Assembly: GCA_030248295.1 (NCBI GenBank)
Contig: JASANH010000986.1
Span: forward strand, 124,001 to 188,000
From: Mesodorylaimus sp. YZB2_4
Lineage: Eukaryota; Nematoda; Enoplea; Dorylaimida; Dorylaimidae
Length of the DNA: 64,000 nucleotides
Direction: 5' to 3'
The position numbers and the translations under genes are program-made. The first letter of the stretch is position 1, and every line of letters starts with the position of its first letter. A model generated the notes under the pieces. That model had not been told where the DNA came from. It saw only the letters and a list, made by a program, of their open reading frames with translations, and did not search any database. Positions 24,605 through 34,692 of this stretch are shown here, piece by piece.

Positions 24605-26226
24605 AATTTCAAATACGATTTTCCAGTTGCAACTAGTAATCCGTTCGAACCAAATGCCACTCCTCAATCCAATCCACTGCCAACCTATAAAAACGCCTAG
24701 TGTACAGGGCGCAAGGAGCAGACGAAATAACTAAATGCACGGATGTTGCGGCGGGAAATCCAAACAGAAATGCACGCTAAAGGTAACCAATGAGAGAAGA
24801 GCACACAATTTGATAGGATGCTGTGCTGGGATATTTCACAAACAAATCTAGGCCAAGCCCGATTGCTATCTAAACATGATTTGGCCTGAGAAATGGAGCA
24901 GTTCGGCTTGAAATCATATGAGCCCATCGAGGACCCATCAAAAAGGTGCTCATATCAGCAAAATGCTGACTGCCAATCACCGTTAAAATCAGTAGTCGCG
25001 CCTACACTGATTGGTGATCATTTGTGCAGGCCCCAGCCCCCAAAAATTACCACAAGCAAATCAAAAATTTATTGTCCAGTGCCGGGAAAAGAAAGCAAGA
25101 AAAATACGTGCGCGCCATTCCACCCACAATCCACAACTCCACCCAACCCAACTGGCCGCCTGCCCAAGCCTACGGTTTACGGAGCGGTATCACTTCGCGC
25201 TAAATCAGCGCGATAACGAGTCGCGCTGTTACACTTGATTTTCACGTACACTAAAAGATTCAAACATACAAAGGCTCCTTGTTGGAAAATTTTACGGAAT
25301 GGAAAAAAATAAAATTTTTCCTTTTAAATAGGCCATGTTTAGAAAATTCTTACTAAATGAATCAGGCCTATCAAAAAATTGCCAAAAAATTTAAGAAATT
25401 TTCCGAGATTTTCCACTCACTTATCGATCAATCAGTTCTGATCAGCTTCTTGTCCCAGAATTCGATGATTCCGTCACAATCACTCGTTGGATATTCTTTT
25501 GTCCCAATAATTAATGCGAAAAGTGCGACGAGAAGTGCAGATAGGCGAATAAGGAAGCTTGTAGGAGCTGGCTCCTTTTAAGCGCGAATCCCCCACCCGT
25601 ACGCGTTCAAGTGAGCTGTGCATGATGCGATGGCGCAAATGGGTGTTGCGAAATGACTGTCCGACCCGACGTGAGGAGTCCGTATTTTACGCGATGTACC
25701 GTCTCCAAGGAGAAAACGCGGAATTGATAACGACAATGCAAATTCAAATTAGATGCCGTATTATATTGCTCAATCTTCTCCAAAGCGGTTGAAAATAGCA
25801 TATCTTTGCACTTGTAACCGAAGAAATACAAATGCTAAGCAGATTAGACAATCAATCAATTCTGTACATGTTCTCAAATAATGGTTTGTGGCAAAACATT
25901 CCCGCCGAAATTCAAAATTTGAACTAGAACTTTTGGCGGGAATATTCTCTCGGAGACCACCATATAAAATCATTAGACTTCTTTCAAAAACTCAGCATGT
26001 ACGGACCAATTAAGTTCTAAACTCAGAATTTTTGAACCAATTGCGAAAGAGCAATAATATACCGTTAAATTATATCGCAACATTTGAATATGATATAAGC
26101 ATCAAGCTGTCTGCCCAAGCGCGGGAAACCTGAATATCAAAATCCTGGCGAGACTATTGCATTTTCTGTTGTCTTGGTGAAAACTTCGTTCTTGTATTTA
26201 TCAGTTTTCTTATTTTATTTTGAACA
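24605..26226. other. Divergent spacer between CAD and ICMT
   Basis: Both genes start here, CAD to the left and ICMT to the right, so it should hold both promoters. No gene or named repeat recognised; AT-rich from about 25250 to 26220. Confidence 0.6.
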
Positions 26227-27570
26227 ATGAAATTTAGTCTACCGATTGAAGCATTATGTTCTTTAATTTCATTCGTCGCGTCTTTTGTATCTTGCTCAAT
26301 ATACGCTTTGCAAAGAAATTTCAGCGCCAGTGCTGTTTTGCCTACAGCTGTTAGTTTTCTTATTATTTCATCAATAACATCGGGAATTTCCACGTTTATA
26401 TTGTATCTGATATATGTCACACGGAGACTAACGATTGGAAACGATTCGGTTTTTCGTTGGATGATGTTTTCTGTGGCCTGGAGAGCGGGATTGTTGGGTA
26501 GCACATTCGGATTCGGGCTGTTTTTATCAATTGACAATGATGTGACATTGCGCCCGTTTGGTATTTACATGTGTATATTGTCATTTTTTCATTGGTCTGA
26601 GTATTTTGTGACTGCAATATCCAGTTCGGATACTCTTAGTTTGGACTCGTTTCTTTTGAATCATTCGATCGAATATTGGGCGGCGGCTTCTCTAAGTTGG
26701 TTAGAATTTTGGCTGGAATACTACTTTTGTCCATGTAAGTCTCTATTTTTCTTTTCCAAGTATGTTCAAACCTTGCATAGTTTGTATTTCAGCTTTGAAG
26801 TTACTCTCGTTTGTAACCCTGCTGGGTATCATTTTGTGCTTTGTCGGAGAAGGATTTCGAAAAGCGGCCATGCTCACGGCTGGGCGAAACTTTACCCATT
26901 TGATTCAATACCAAAAGCGAATCCATCATCAGTTAGTCACGCATGGTGTCTATAGCCTGTTTCGTCACCCTTCGTATGTTGGCTGGTTTTGGTGGAGTAT
27001 AGGAACACAGGTATGGTCGAATTACTGCATTCCCTTCCCTTTAGCGTCTGATGAGTATCTAGCAAGCCTATCTGATAAGTACCTGCCTGGCTCGCCAGAT
27101 ACTTCATGATTAGTAGGCACTGTACCTGGCAAGCCACGGCGATCTCCTTGGCTTGGAGATGTCTACCCGTCAGGTTGATGTTTCAGCTGCAGGTTTAGTG
27201 TTTCTGCAGACTCGCCTTCCTCTAGTCGGAGTTTTTGTCCCGCGGGCTCCCCCATGCCTGCTGGACCTTGGTTGCAATATGTGAAGTCAGGGTTTGGAGG
27301 ATTTCTGTGACCCAAATCACAAAGTCCCACGGGTCAGGCTATGCTTTTAGTACAAATAGATAAACCCATGGGGCAACCATTCCTTTCCAGGTTACCTTGT
27401 GCAATCCAATATGCACATTGATTTATGCTTACGTCAGTTGGCGATTCTTCAACGATCGAATTTATCACGAGGAGATTACTTTAATCAACTTTTTTGGAGA
27501 AGAATACGTCGAGTACCAGAAACGAGTGCCTACTGGTCTCCCTGGAATTCCTGGATATCAGCCGTTGTGA
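26227..27570 (+). CDS. ICMT: Protein-S-isoprenylcysteine O-methyltransferase
   Basis: ER-membrane enzyme that methylates the carboxyl group of prenylated C-terminal cysteines of CaaX proteins such as Ras and lamins, using S-adenosylmethionine. Exons are 26227-26734, 26793-27010 and 27391-27570, giving 301 residues, close to the family length. The N-terminal half is strongly hydrophobic with several predicted helices. The catalytic C-terminus has FHWSEY, GEGFRKAAMLTAGRNFTH, THGVYSLFRHPSYVGWFWWSIGTQ and the family ending EEITLINFFGEEY followed by YQKRVPTGLPGIPG. RHPSYVGW and the EE.LI..FGEEY block are the Ste14/ICMT signature. Intron 2 contains structured element B, copy B3. Confidence 0.96.
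27105..27282 (+). repeat. Structured element B, copy B3 (ICMT intron 2)
   Basis: Shares GTTGATGTTTCAGC, GCAGGTWTAGT, AGTCGGAGTTTTTGTCCCGC and the end GGTTGCAA with B1, B2 and B4. Diverged: the GCAA-capped hairpin is changed and the UUCG hairpin is lost. A CTGCAGG...TTTCTGCAG pairing remains. Confidence 0.65.
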
Positions 27571-28361
27571 AAGATCATTTTTGACTTTACGAGATGAGAT
27601 ATGGCTTTTCTGACTATTTTGGGTGAGCGACATTTCGTGCGAATGGGATTTAGCTATCTGCCATTTAAGGGGTCATAAATTTGTCCATTTATTGATTTAG
27701 GATTCTAGGAGGAGCGTAAATTGACCAAAGATCCCTGGTGAATACAATTGGCCTATTCTAAGCAATGTTTCTGAGCAACCGTTATCGATTTTTATGTTTT
27801 AAGGTCCCTATGATCTGGGCGGGAAGAGTTTTTAATTCAAGCATTTGCGTTATGTTCTAATGATGACGATGTGTGGACGGGACCAGTTAGAGCTTATGAG
27901 CCAGGGGAAAGATAAGCTTTGTTTGACTGACAATAAGATAAGTCAGAATTTTGGGTTCTGCACGCATCGCTGACAATTTTTGTTGTACGTTTTTGCTAGA
28001 TATGAACTCGAGTGCGTTGTGTCTCAATGAAGGACGTTGGGAAGACATTGCCATATCAGGTTTCTGCTATTTTGGTGGGGCTACGTTCTGTTCATTCGAT
28101 TACGCCTGTTGTGTCATTTATTAGCCTAGACTGCTCTGTGTACCTAATAACATCTGCGCGGGATGAAAACAGGTTTAGCTCGCCTGTTTCAGGGACCGCT
28201 GTGCAAGTTGTGAGGGGATACTCTGACAGTGCACTGTAGTGTAATGGTGAGGTTGTGAATGCATGTGCAGATTGGTTTGAGGAGAATTATGGCGGAACGA
28301 GTGTACTTGGTCCTAGTGAGTGCTAACAATGGATTAGTATGCAGTTTCAGTGGCTTCATTC
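27571..28361. other. 5' flank of lactamase-like gene 1, duplicated upstream of the broken copy
   Basis: No gene. From about 27690 to 28060 the sequence matches 44010-44360 with point changes and small gaps (words such as AGGAGGAGCGTAAATTGA and GCCAGGGGAAAGATAAG). This shows that a segment reaching well upstream of gene 1 was duplicated. Confidence 0.65.
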
Positions 28362-30523
28362 ATGACTTCCTTGCGTGTAGCATTGCCCATCGTTCTTGCG
28401 GGTCTTGCGATTCAGTACATCTTATTTGTACGAGATCCTAAACCACCGCCGAACTTTGGAGGTTATGCACGACCTGGATTTGAAGCTGTACGAGAAGCCT
28501 TTAGGTGAGTGCTTGACGTATTCAGCCCAGGATTTGACTTTATTTTTATAGAAGAAACTTCGAAGACGGATTGGAACCAGATGGAGCAGCTTTTGCGTTA
28601 TGTCATCGTGGGGAGCTGGTGGTCGACTTGTGGGGTGGATATGCGGATAAGATGGCATTGCGGCCGTGGAAAGAAGACACGATGACCGTGGTCTTTTCTG
28701 CAACCAAGGTAATTTGGATGTTTGATATTGTAGGCTCAAAATTTGCCTAGGCGGGAGGGCGGTGACAGTAATGGAGTATTTGCACAAGGGTTGTACATGT
28801 TGTAGGTGCATGCTATGCACAATGTGTGCACGATTTACTGAGCACGCACAACACGAGTCAGAACCACTTTTATTGGATGCCCCATCGATACCTTACATGA
28901 CTCATCTAGTTCTTGTGACTGGTCGACCGAGGTACTAATTGCATTGAGATGAGGAGACATTGAACATTGTATATTGAGTAGGTGTAGGGTTCGGGCAGCC
29001 AGTAGCAGGCTACCACAGAAAAGGGATCTGAAGGTCATCAGTTATTGAGAAAGCAATCCGCACAACTCATGATCCCTGTCAACCCTTTGGTGGTATCTGA
29101 ACACGATCTCGTCACTCATATGTCGTTTTAGGGAGCAAGCGCATTGGTCATTGCAATGCTGGTCGATAGAGGACTCCTGAAGTACGATGATTTGGTGACC
29201 AAACATTGGCCAGAATTTGGAGCACATGGAAAAGCGAACGTCACAATTAAAATGCTTATCGGGCACGAGGTGAGTTACTCTAGGATCTTATTCTAGAAAG
29301 GAAGTCCTGCACTGCTCCTTTATACAGGCCGGTTTGGCAGCACTGGACGAGCCCATCACCAAGGACGCTGTCCGAGATTGGCGTCGAATGAGCGAACTAT
29401 TTGAAAATCAAGAGCCGAATTGGCCGCCTGGAACGGATGCTGGTTATCACGCTCTGACATTTGGGTGGCTATGCGATCAACTGGTGCGACGCGTTGATCC
29501 TAAACATCGCAGTTTGGGCCACTTTTTCAGTGAGGAAATTGCTCAGCCTTTTGGTAAGCTGATTCTGTTGCCTCGCCCGTTTCAGAATGGTAATAATAGT
29601 AGGTGCAGTGCACTTTCAGGTATCGATTTCTATATCGGCCTGCCACGACATCAGCTTTATCGTGTTGCTCGAATGACGGGCGGTTCATTGTGGGATTTCC
29701 TCAGACGGCTGGACGATTGGCGTAACATTCGGGCGTTTCTTAGTTTTGTCTGGAATCGGAAGCCACTCTTGGACAAGGTGATTGCCAATCCCGACTGGCT
29801 AAGAGCAAACAGCGAGGTATGACACTTTTGGTCTGATACACTCTGGTGATCTGTCCAAAGTGTATTTCCCCGTTAGGCCTTCACTTACAACGATCCAGAA
29901 GTGCTGGAGCTGGAAATTGGTGGAGCGAATGGGGTGGGTACGGCAAGAGCTGTGGCCCAGTTATATTGCCTGCTCGATGGCACAGCCCTGCTGAACAGGT
30001 CAACCCTGGACATAATCTCTCAGCCTGCCCTGTGGACGGAATCGGATCGAGTCATGGGAATGCCCTCCCATTGGGGATGGGGCCTTGTGCACACCAGGAA
30101 CCCTCAGGTAAGAACACAGCGTCCGATGCTGTCCGGCATCGAGACGCGCTAAGCGTCAAGAGAGTTAGGAAAGTAGGGAGCTTTCTGCCCGCGTAAATTT
30201 GAGGTCCCTCTATCTACCAGTCTGCCTGCGAAAATCTTATTTCCCTGCACCTAATCAAACTTTGTGACACACGGGGTCGCGGGATTGTATTTGAGACCAT
30301 AGAATTAGTTCTGGTAAGGAGGGTGACACCTTTTTAGGGACAGTACCAGGTTGGTCATTGTGGTCACGGAGGCCAGAATGCTAAATTCGATCCACACGAA
30401 CGATTGGCCATTGCTTATATTCGCAACAACATGGCACCGTTCACTGGCGAGTTCACACGATCATTTCGAGATTTGCAAGACGCTGCTTACGAATGCGTGA
30501 AGGCTGTGAAAACCAAAGGTTGA
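28362..30523 (+). CDS. Beta-lactamase/esterase-domain protein, array gene 1
   Basis: Serine-hydrolase-like protein of the penicillin-binding/class C beta-lactamase fold (Pfam Beta-lactamase family; LACT-type in nematodes). The substrate in animals is not established. Exons are 28362-28504, 28552-28708, 29132-29269, 29328-29553, 29620-29816, 29877-30107 and 30338-30523: 425 residues. A short N-terminal hydrophobic segment (LRVALPIVLAGLAI) looks like a signal anchor. SATK at the end of exon 2 is the S-x-x-K catalytic pair, and AGYHALTFGW supplies the tyrosine. The third motif, GHPGYGGQN in relatives, reads GHCGHGGQN here, so activity may be altered. The upstream region is shared with the broken copy at 43920-45033. 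Confidence 0.9.
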
Positions 30524-30698
30524 GAAAGCCAGTGATTGATGCCAGTTTACAAGGACTTCTAGTGTTGCATGCGATTTGCCTGCAAAGTAAATCTTTAGCG
30601 CATCGTCAATGTGATTTTATGGATAAAAATCGATAATTATCGATTACTTGAACTCGTATGACGGGGCCTTTCTTATGCACTCATTTCAGGACACTATT

Positions 30699-33600
30699 AT
30701 GGGGCTGTTTCGGAAGGCGGTCGTCATCGTTGTGTTGGGCGTCCTGATCAAGTATCTGATATCCTGGCGACAAGGCCCTCCATTGCCACCCAATTTCGGC
30801 GGACACGTGGAGCCCGGTTTCGAAGCTGTCGAACATACTTTTCGGTGAGTCCTTGGATTCTCTTGGGCCTAAGGGAGTGAGTGAGGGGTCATTTTCAGGA
30901 AGAATTTCGAAGACGGGTTTGAACCCGACGGAGCTGCCTTCGCGGTGTGCCACCGTGGGAAGCTCGTTGTCGATATTTGGGGCGGATATGCTGACTCGAT
31001 GGCCGTACGACCATGGAAGGAAGACACGCTGGCCATGGCTTTTTCAGTGACCAAGGTGAGATACTCCAGTGGTGTGGTTATACTCATGGCCTGCAAACTT
31101 GCTTTTACTCCATGATGTCTGGCTTCTGTGGTACTCTTCCCAGTTACGGGTGGCTGTGCCTACACGCGTACGTGGTTCGAATCACCCCTGCGCGGTCCCC
31201 ACCGAGACGGACACCAATAACGGTAATTCTTCGACGGGCGGACACCTCCACATGTGGGAGACAGCCAAGTAACGAGCGCTGAATAAGGGAGAGGCGGTTA
31301 GGATGGAGCCAACCGCTTGTGACGAAGTCGGCAGTCCAATAGCCCCTGAAGGCCCTAAGGGCACCTATGTGACTAGTCCTATTACCAGTCTAGATTAGAT
31401 CCAGGGTCGATCGTAGGAAGTGGTCACGAGTTGCACCAAGGCGACTCATGCTTGGCGGTTCAAACTGGCAGAGACGAATCCCCATTAAGAGATGCGGGTT
31501 ACAACTACGCAATGAGTTTGAGGATTCGTGGTGAATTCTGTACTATGCAATTCAGGGACTGCTAGTTTTACAATCATCTACTTTAGGACATGAGCTGAAT
31601 TAAGGACGGTCATGTCACTTGTCCTATCACTGTAGGAGAATCAAGTAACCCTTGTACACTGAAATAAAGCCTAACCCACCGGCCTCGTGGCCGGTGGGTT
31701 AGGCGTCTGTCTCTCACGCCAGGCGCGCAATTCCGGGCGAGTGCTCGACTCGCGGGCCGGTAAATTATTTCGTGTAAAATGTGTCACTTCACCCTCAAGT
31801 GCGCATAAGCGTTTGGCGATGTGGTAGAACATGAATATGAACATGAAAGCACAGGTACTCTCTTAGGTAGCATAATTATTTGGCTGTTAATTGCAGTCTA
31901 CTGTAGTATGTAAAGGGGCACTAATTGTTTTAATTTTTTATTATTATCAATCTAATTGATTAGTTAAAAATCTAATTAACACTTTTCGACGAAAAGACCC
32001 TACTGTAGAATCTTTAAGTTTTCCAGGAAATTAATCTTTTTTATCAAAACTTTTTCAGACGCGTCCTGCTAGAATATTTGAAGTCCTACCCTATGTCGAA
32101 GTGATGCGGCCGTCCAAAATAGTGCCCGTATGGGATGGGGCATGTGTCAGATTCGTCTAAGCCTACTCTTTTGTCCCTTTGTGCTACTTTCTTCTGCCTT
32201 CAGAGTGGGTGCTGTTGGAGGGCTCAGATATTGAAAGCCGTAGTACCCACCCACCAACCAGGTGGATGTATGCCCTTGCCTGATATTTCAGGTCTGGCTG
32301 TCATAGGACGTCAGCTTTATCTTGTATCGTGGATGGCTGTCCAAAATTTGGGACGTGTTATCGAGCATACAATTATGAAAGTAGGCCTTGCTTTCTCATT
32401 GTGCAAAATTCTACCATGAACCCTCAGCTTGTCGTTTGAGAACCATTCATCATAAAAGCAGCGTCAATCGCAGCGCTTTGCCTGCCTCAACGTGGTCTCT
32501 GCTGGCGATGTAGTATATCTTCCCTTTCAGGCTGTGGCCGCATTGACGATAGCAAAACTTGTCGATAATGGTCTGGTCAAGTACGACGACCTGGTGACGA
32601 AGTATTGGCCCGAATTCGGGAAACACGGAAAAGACAAAGTCACTATCAAGATGTTGATGAGTCATCAAGTAGATTTATATAGAAAAAGGAAACCCTTGTG
32701 ATTGTGTAATATTTTTATTTAGGCTGGTTTGGCGGCAGTGGATCATCCAATTTCGATGGACGATATTCGAGATTGGCGCAAAATGAGCAAACTGTTCGAA
32801 GATCAAGTGCCGAACTGGCCAATCGGAAAAGAAATCGGGTATCACGCTTTGACGCACGGATGGTTGTGCGATCAGTTGGTAAGACGAATTGACACTAAAA
32901 AACGGCGGCTGGGACAGTACTTCAATGAAGAGATCGCTAAGCCTTTGGGTAAGTTGGTTCTGAGGTGGGACTAGCTTGCTGTCACAGTGCGACTTTCAGG
33001 TATCGATTTCTTTATCGCTCTTCCCCGGGAAGAATTGTACCGTGTGGCTCGAATGACTCCGACTGCCCTCTGGGATACAATCATCCGCATGGACGACTGG
33101 GATTTCGCCAAGGGTTTTGTGCAAAGCCTGTTCGAGAAAGAGAGACCGCTTACGGGCAAGGCTTTAAACAATCCAAATTGGTTGGACCACTCGGGTGGAG
33201 TAAGTGGCCGAAATATGGTTTTGGTTCGGCTAGCGGAATTCGAATCAGATCAGGCTAATCTCGTTTTCGTTTCAGCGTTTCCACTTTAATAATCCTGACA
33301 TCCAAGAATTGGAAGCCGCCGGCGCTTGTGGTTTTGGAACTGCCCGAGGCTTGGCTAAGCTGTTTTGTCTGCTGGACGGAACTGATTTACTTAGCAGAGC
33401 TACGATTGAGAAGATTTTGCAACCCTTCGTCATCAACCAGCAAGATCTAATACTTCCCGTTAATTTTACGAGTGGATGGGGATTCATACACACCAAAAAC
33501 CCTGATGTAAGTGCTATCATTTTTTTAGATGCCTGTCCTTATTGAAAGTTTTCTAGGGCAATTACCAAATCGGTCATCAAGGATATGGAGGTCAAAATGC

Positions 33601-33742
33601 AAAATTCGATCCTCAGGAACATTTGGCCTTTGCGTACGTCCGGAATAATATGGCGCCTAAAATGGGTGAAGCGACGAGGACATTTCGGAACTTGCAAAAC
33701 ACTCTCTACGACAGCATCAAAGCGCTGAAGAGAAGAATGTGA
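30699..33742 (+). CDS. Beta-lactamase/esterase-domain protein, array gene 2
   Basis: Same seven-exon plan: 30699-30844, 30899-31055, 32531-32668, 32723-32948, 33000-33199, 33276-33506 and 33557-33742; 427 residues. Start set at MGLFRKAV, just after a TTTCAG; an in-frame ATG lies further upstream at 30648. Hydrophobic residues about 6-22 form the membrane anchor. Active-site motifs are SVTK (residues 98-101), GYHALTHG (Tyr about 187) and GHQGYGGQN near residue 373. Intron 2 is 1475 nt, far longer than in most sister genes, and contains repeats and a relic of an exon 5. Exons 1-2 are nearly identical to those of gene 5, while exons 3-7 are less so. The gene may therefore be a composite of two copies; the reading frame is intact. 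Confidence 0.86.
31140..31420 (+). repeat. Possible tRNA-derived SINE in intron 2 of gene 2
   Basis: Contains a good Pol III B-box-like GTGGTTCGAATCACCCC near 31170, followed by about 200 nt of GC-richer unique sequence. No clear A box and no second copy in the window, so this is tentative. Confidence 0.35.
31669..31704. repeat. Perfect 16-bp GC-rich hairpin
   Basis: Arm GCCTAACCCACCGGCC (31669-31684), loop TCGT, arm GGCCGGTGGGTTAGGC (31689-31704), with no mismatch. It sits at the 5' edge of SINE copy A3, inside intron 2 of gene 2. Confidence 0.85.
31690..31870 (+). repeat. SINE-like element A, copy A3
   Basis: Plus-strand copy: GTCTGTCTCTCACGCCAGGCGCG head, B box GAGTGCTCGACTCGCGGG, then GTGTCACTTCACCCTCAAGTG and CGCATAAGCGTTTGGCGATG tail. 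These are the complements of the words in A1 and A2. Confidence 0.75.
32286..32370 (+). pseudogene. Relic of a lactamase exon 5 inside intron 2 of gene 2
   Basis: After TATTTCAG the text reads GTCTGGCTG...CGTCAGCTTTATC. Translated it gives G-L-A-V-I-G-R-Q-L-Y-L-V-S-W-M, resembling G-I-D-F-Y-I-G-L-P-R-H-Q-L-Y-R-V-A-R-M of exon 5 of gene 1 with a 12-nt deletion. No donor or neighbouring exons are recognised, so it would be a remnant of a lost copy. The match is short. Confidence 0.45.
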
Positions 33743-34692
33743 AGATGTTGAAGTGAGGACGAAGACTGGCTCGGTTTATTGTAGTGCATAGTATTTGCAC
33801 CGCATGCGGGTTGTGGGTTCATCTAATCTCTTGCACGGGCCAACGGTTTTTGCCTTATTTTGTTTTTCAAGTCTGCTTGTTCTGAGATGCAGTAGCCGGT
33901 GATAATTCAGTAAAGCACGTTTGAAACTGATGGGGCCGTGATGAGTGGAGGGGGTGCCTGCCCCTTTAAATGCAATCGTTCGTTTGGGTGCCGATGTCAT
34001 CATGGACATTGGTTTGCTCTTTCAGCTGTCTCCTTTGAGTGGCGGTCGGGTATTGGCTGCGGCTGGGACGACAGGCGTCTTGGATAAAGCGGAGCGCAGA
34101 TACAGTGTACGAGTGGGTCGACTAAGGTATGTGATTGGTCATGTGTTGATGTGTACCTGGTTCACTCAGTTATGGTTGCGGGATAGCACACAGTCCAGCG
34201 TAGATGTGGGTATGTCTGGTGCCCCGGGGTCGCTTTTATGGACGTGTAATAAACCAGTCTTCTCGCTTATCCAGTTGTTTCTAGATTTGTATACAAAGGC
34301 TCACAGTCAGAGTTAGCTATCAAGACTTGCACAGATACTAGCTGCGCACCTAAGACAGGTACGTGTTCAAGTCCCGCTGAAGGCTCAAGTTTTTGTTTGT
34401 GTAAGTGCTTACTCGCGCATATGACAAGAGAACTATGTGAACCTCTAATTGTAATGGCACCAGTAGGAGAGAACAGGTGGCAGGAGGATATATGGAGCGA
34501 ATTCTAAGGTTTTAGCTGCTTCTTGACCATGGCCGAAGCCTTAGCACACTTCCAAATTTGATGGACATTGACCACGCGTCAAGCAAGAGATATTAATTAC
34601 ATGCATGCAGGCCTGGTTAATTTGATGGGCGGCTGATGCCTAACGAGTGGCCACATAAGTGTGCTCCTTTAGGTGCTGGAATAGTGCCGAAG
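33743..34692. other. Spacer between array genes 2 and 3
   Basis: The 3' flank (33780-33960) is alignable with the 3' flank of gene 5 (47290-47520; shared words CTTGCACGGG, CAACG and GTCAGTAAAGCAC), so flanks were copied with genes. Also contains a tRNA T-arm fragment near 34350-34395. Confidence 0.6.
34350..34398 (+). repeat. tRNA T-arm fragment with T-run
   Basis: GTGTTCAAGTCCCGCTGAAGGCTCAAG followed by TTTTTG. Same 3' end as the pseudo-tRNA at 5118 and fragments at 22430 and 37245. Confidence 0.5.

Noticed and set aside
26154-26537. 127-codon minus-strand ORF
   Set aside because: It is antisense to the ICMT first exon; the plus strand carries the family motifs.
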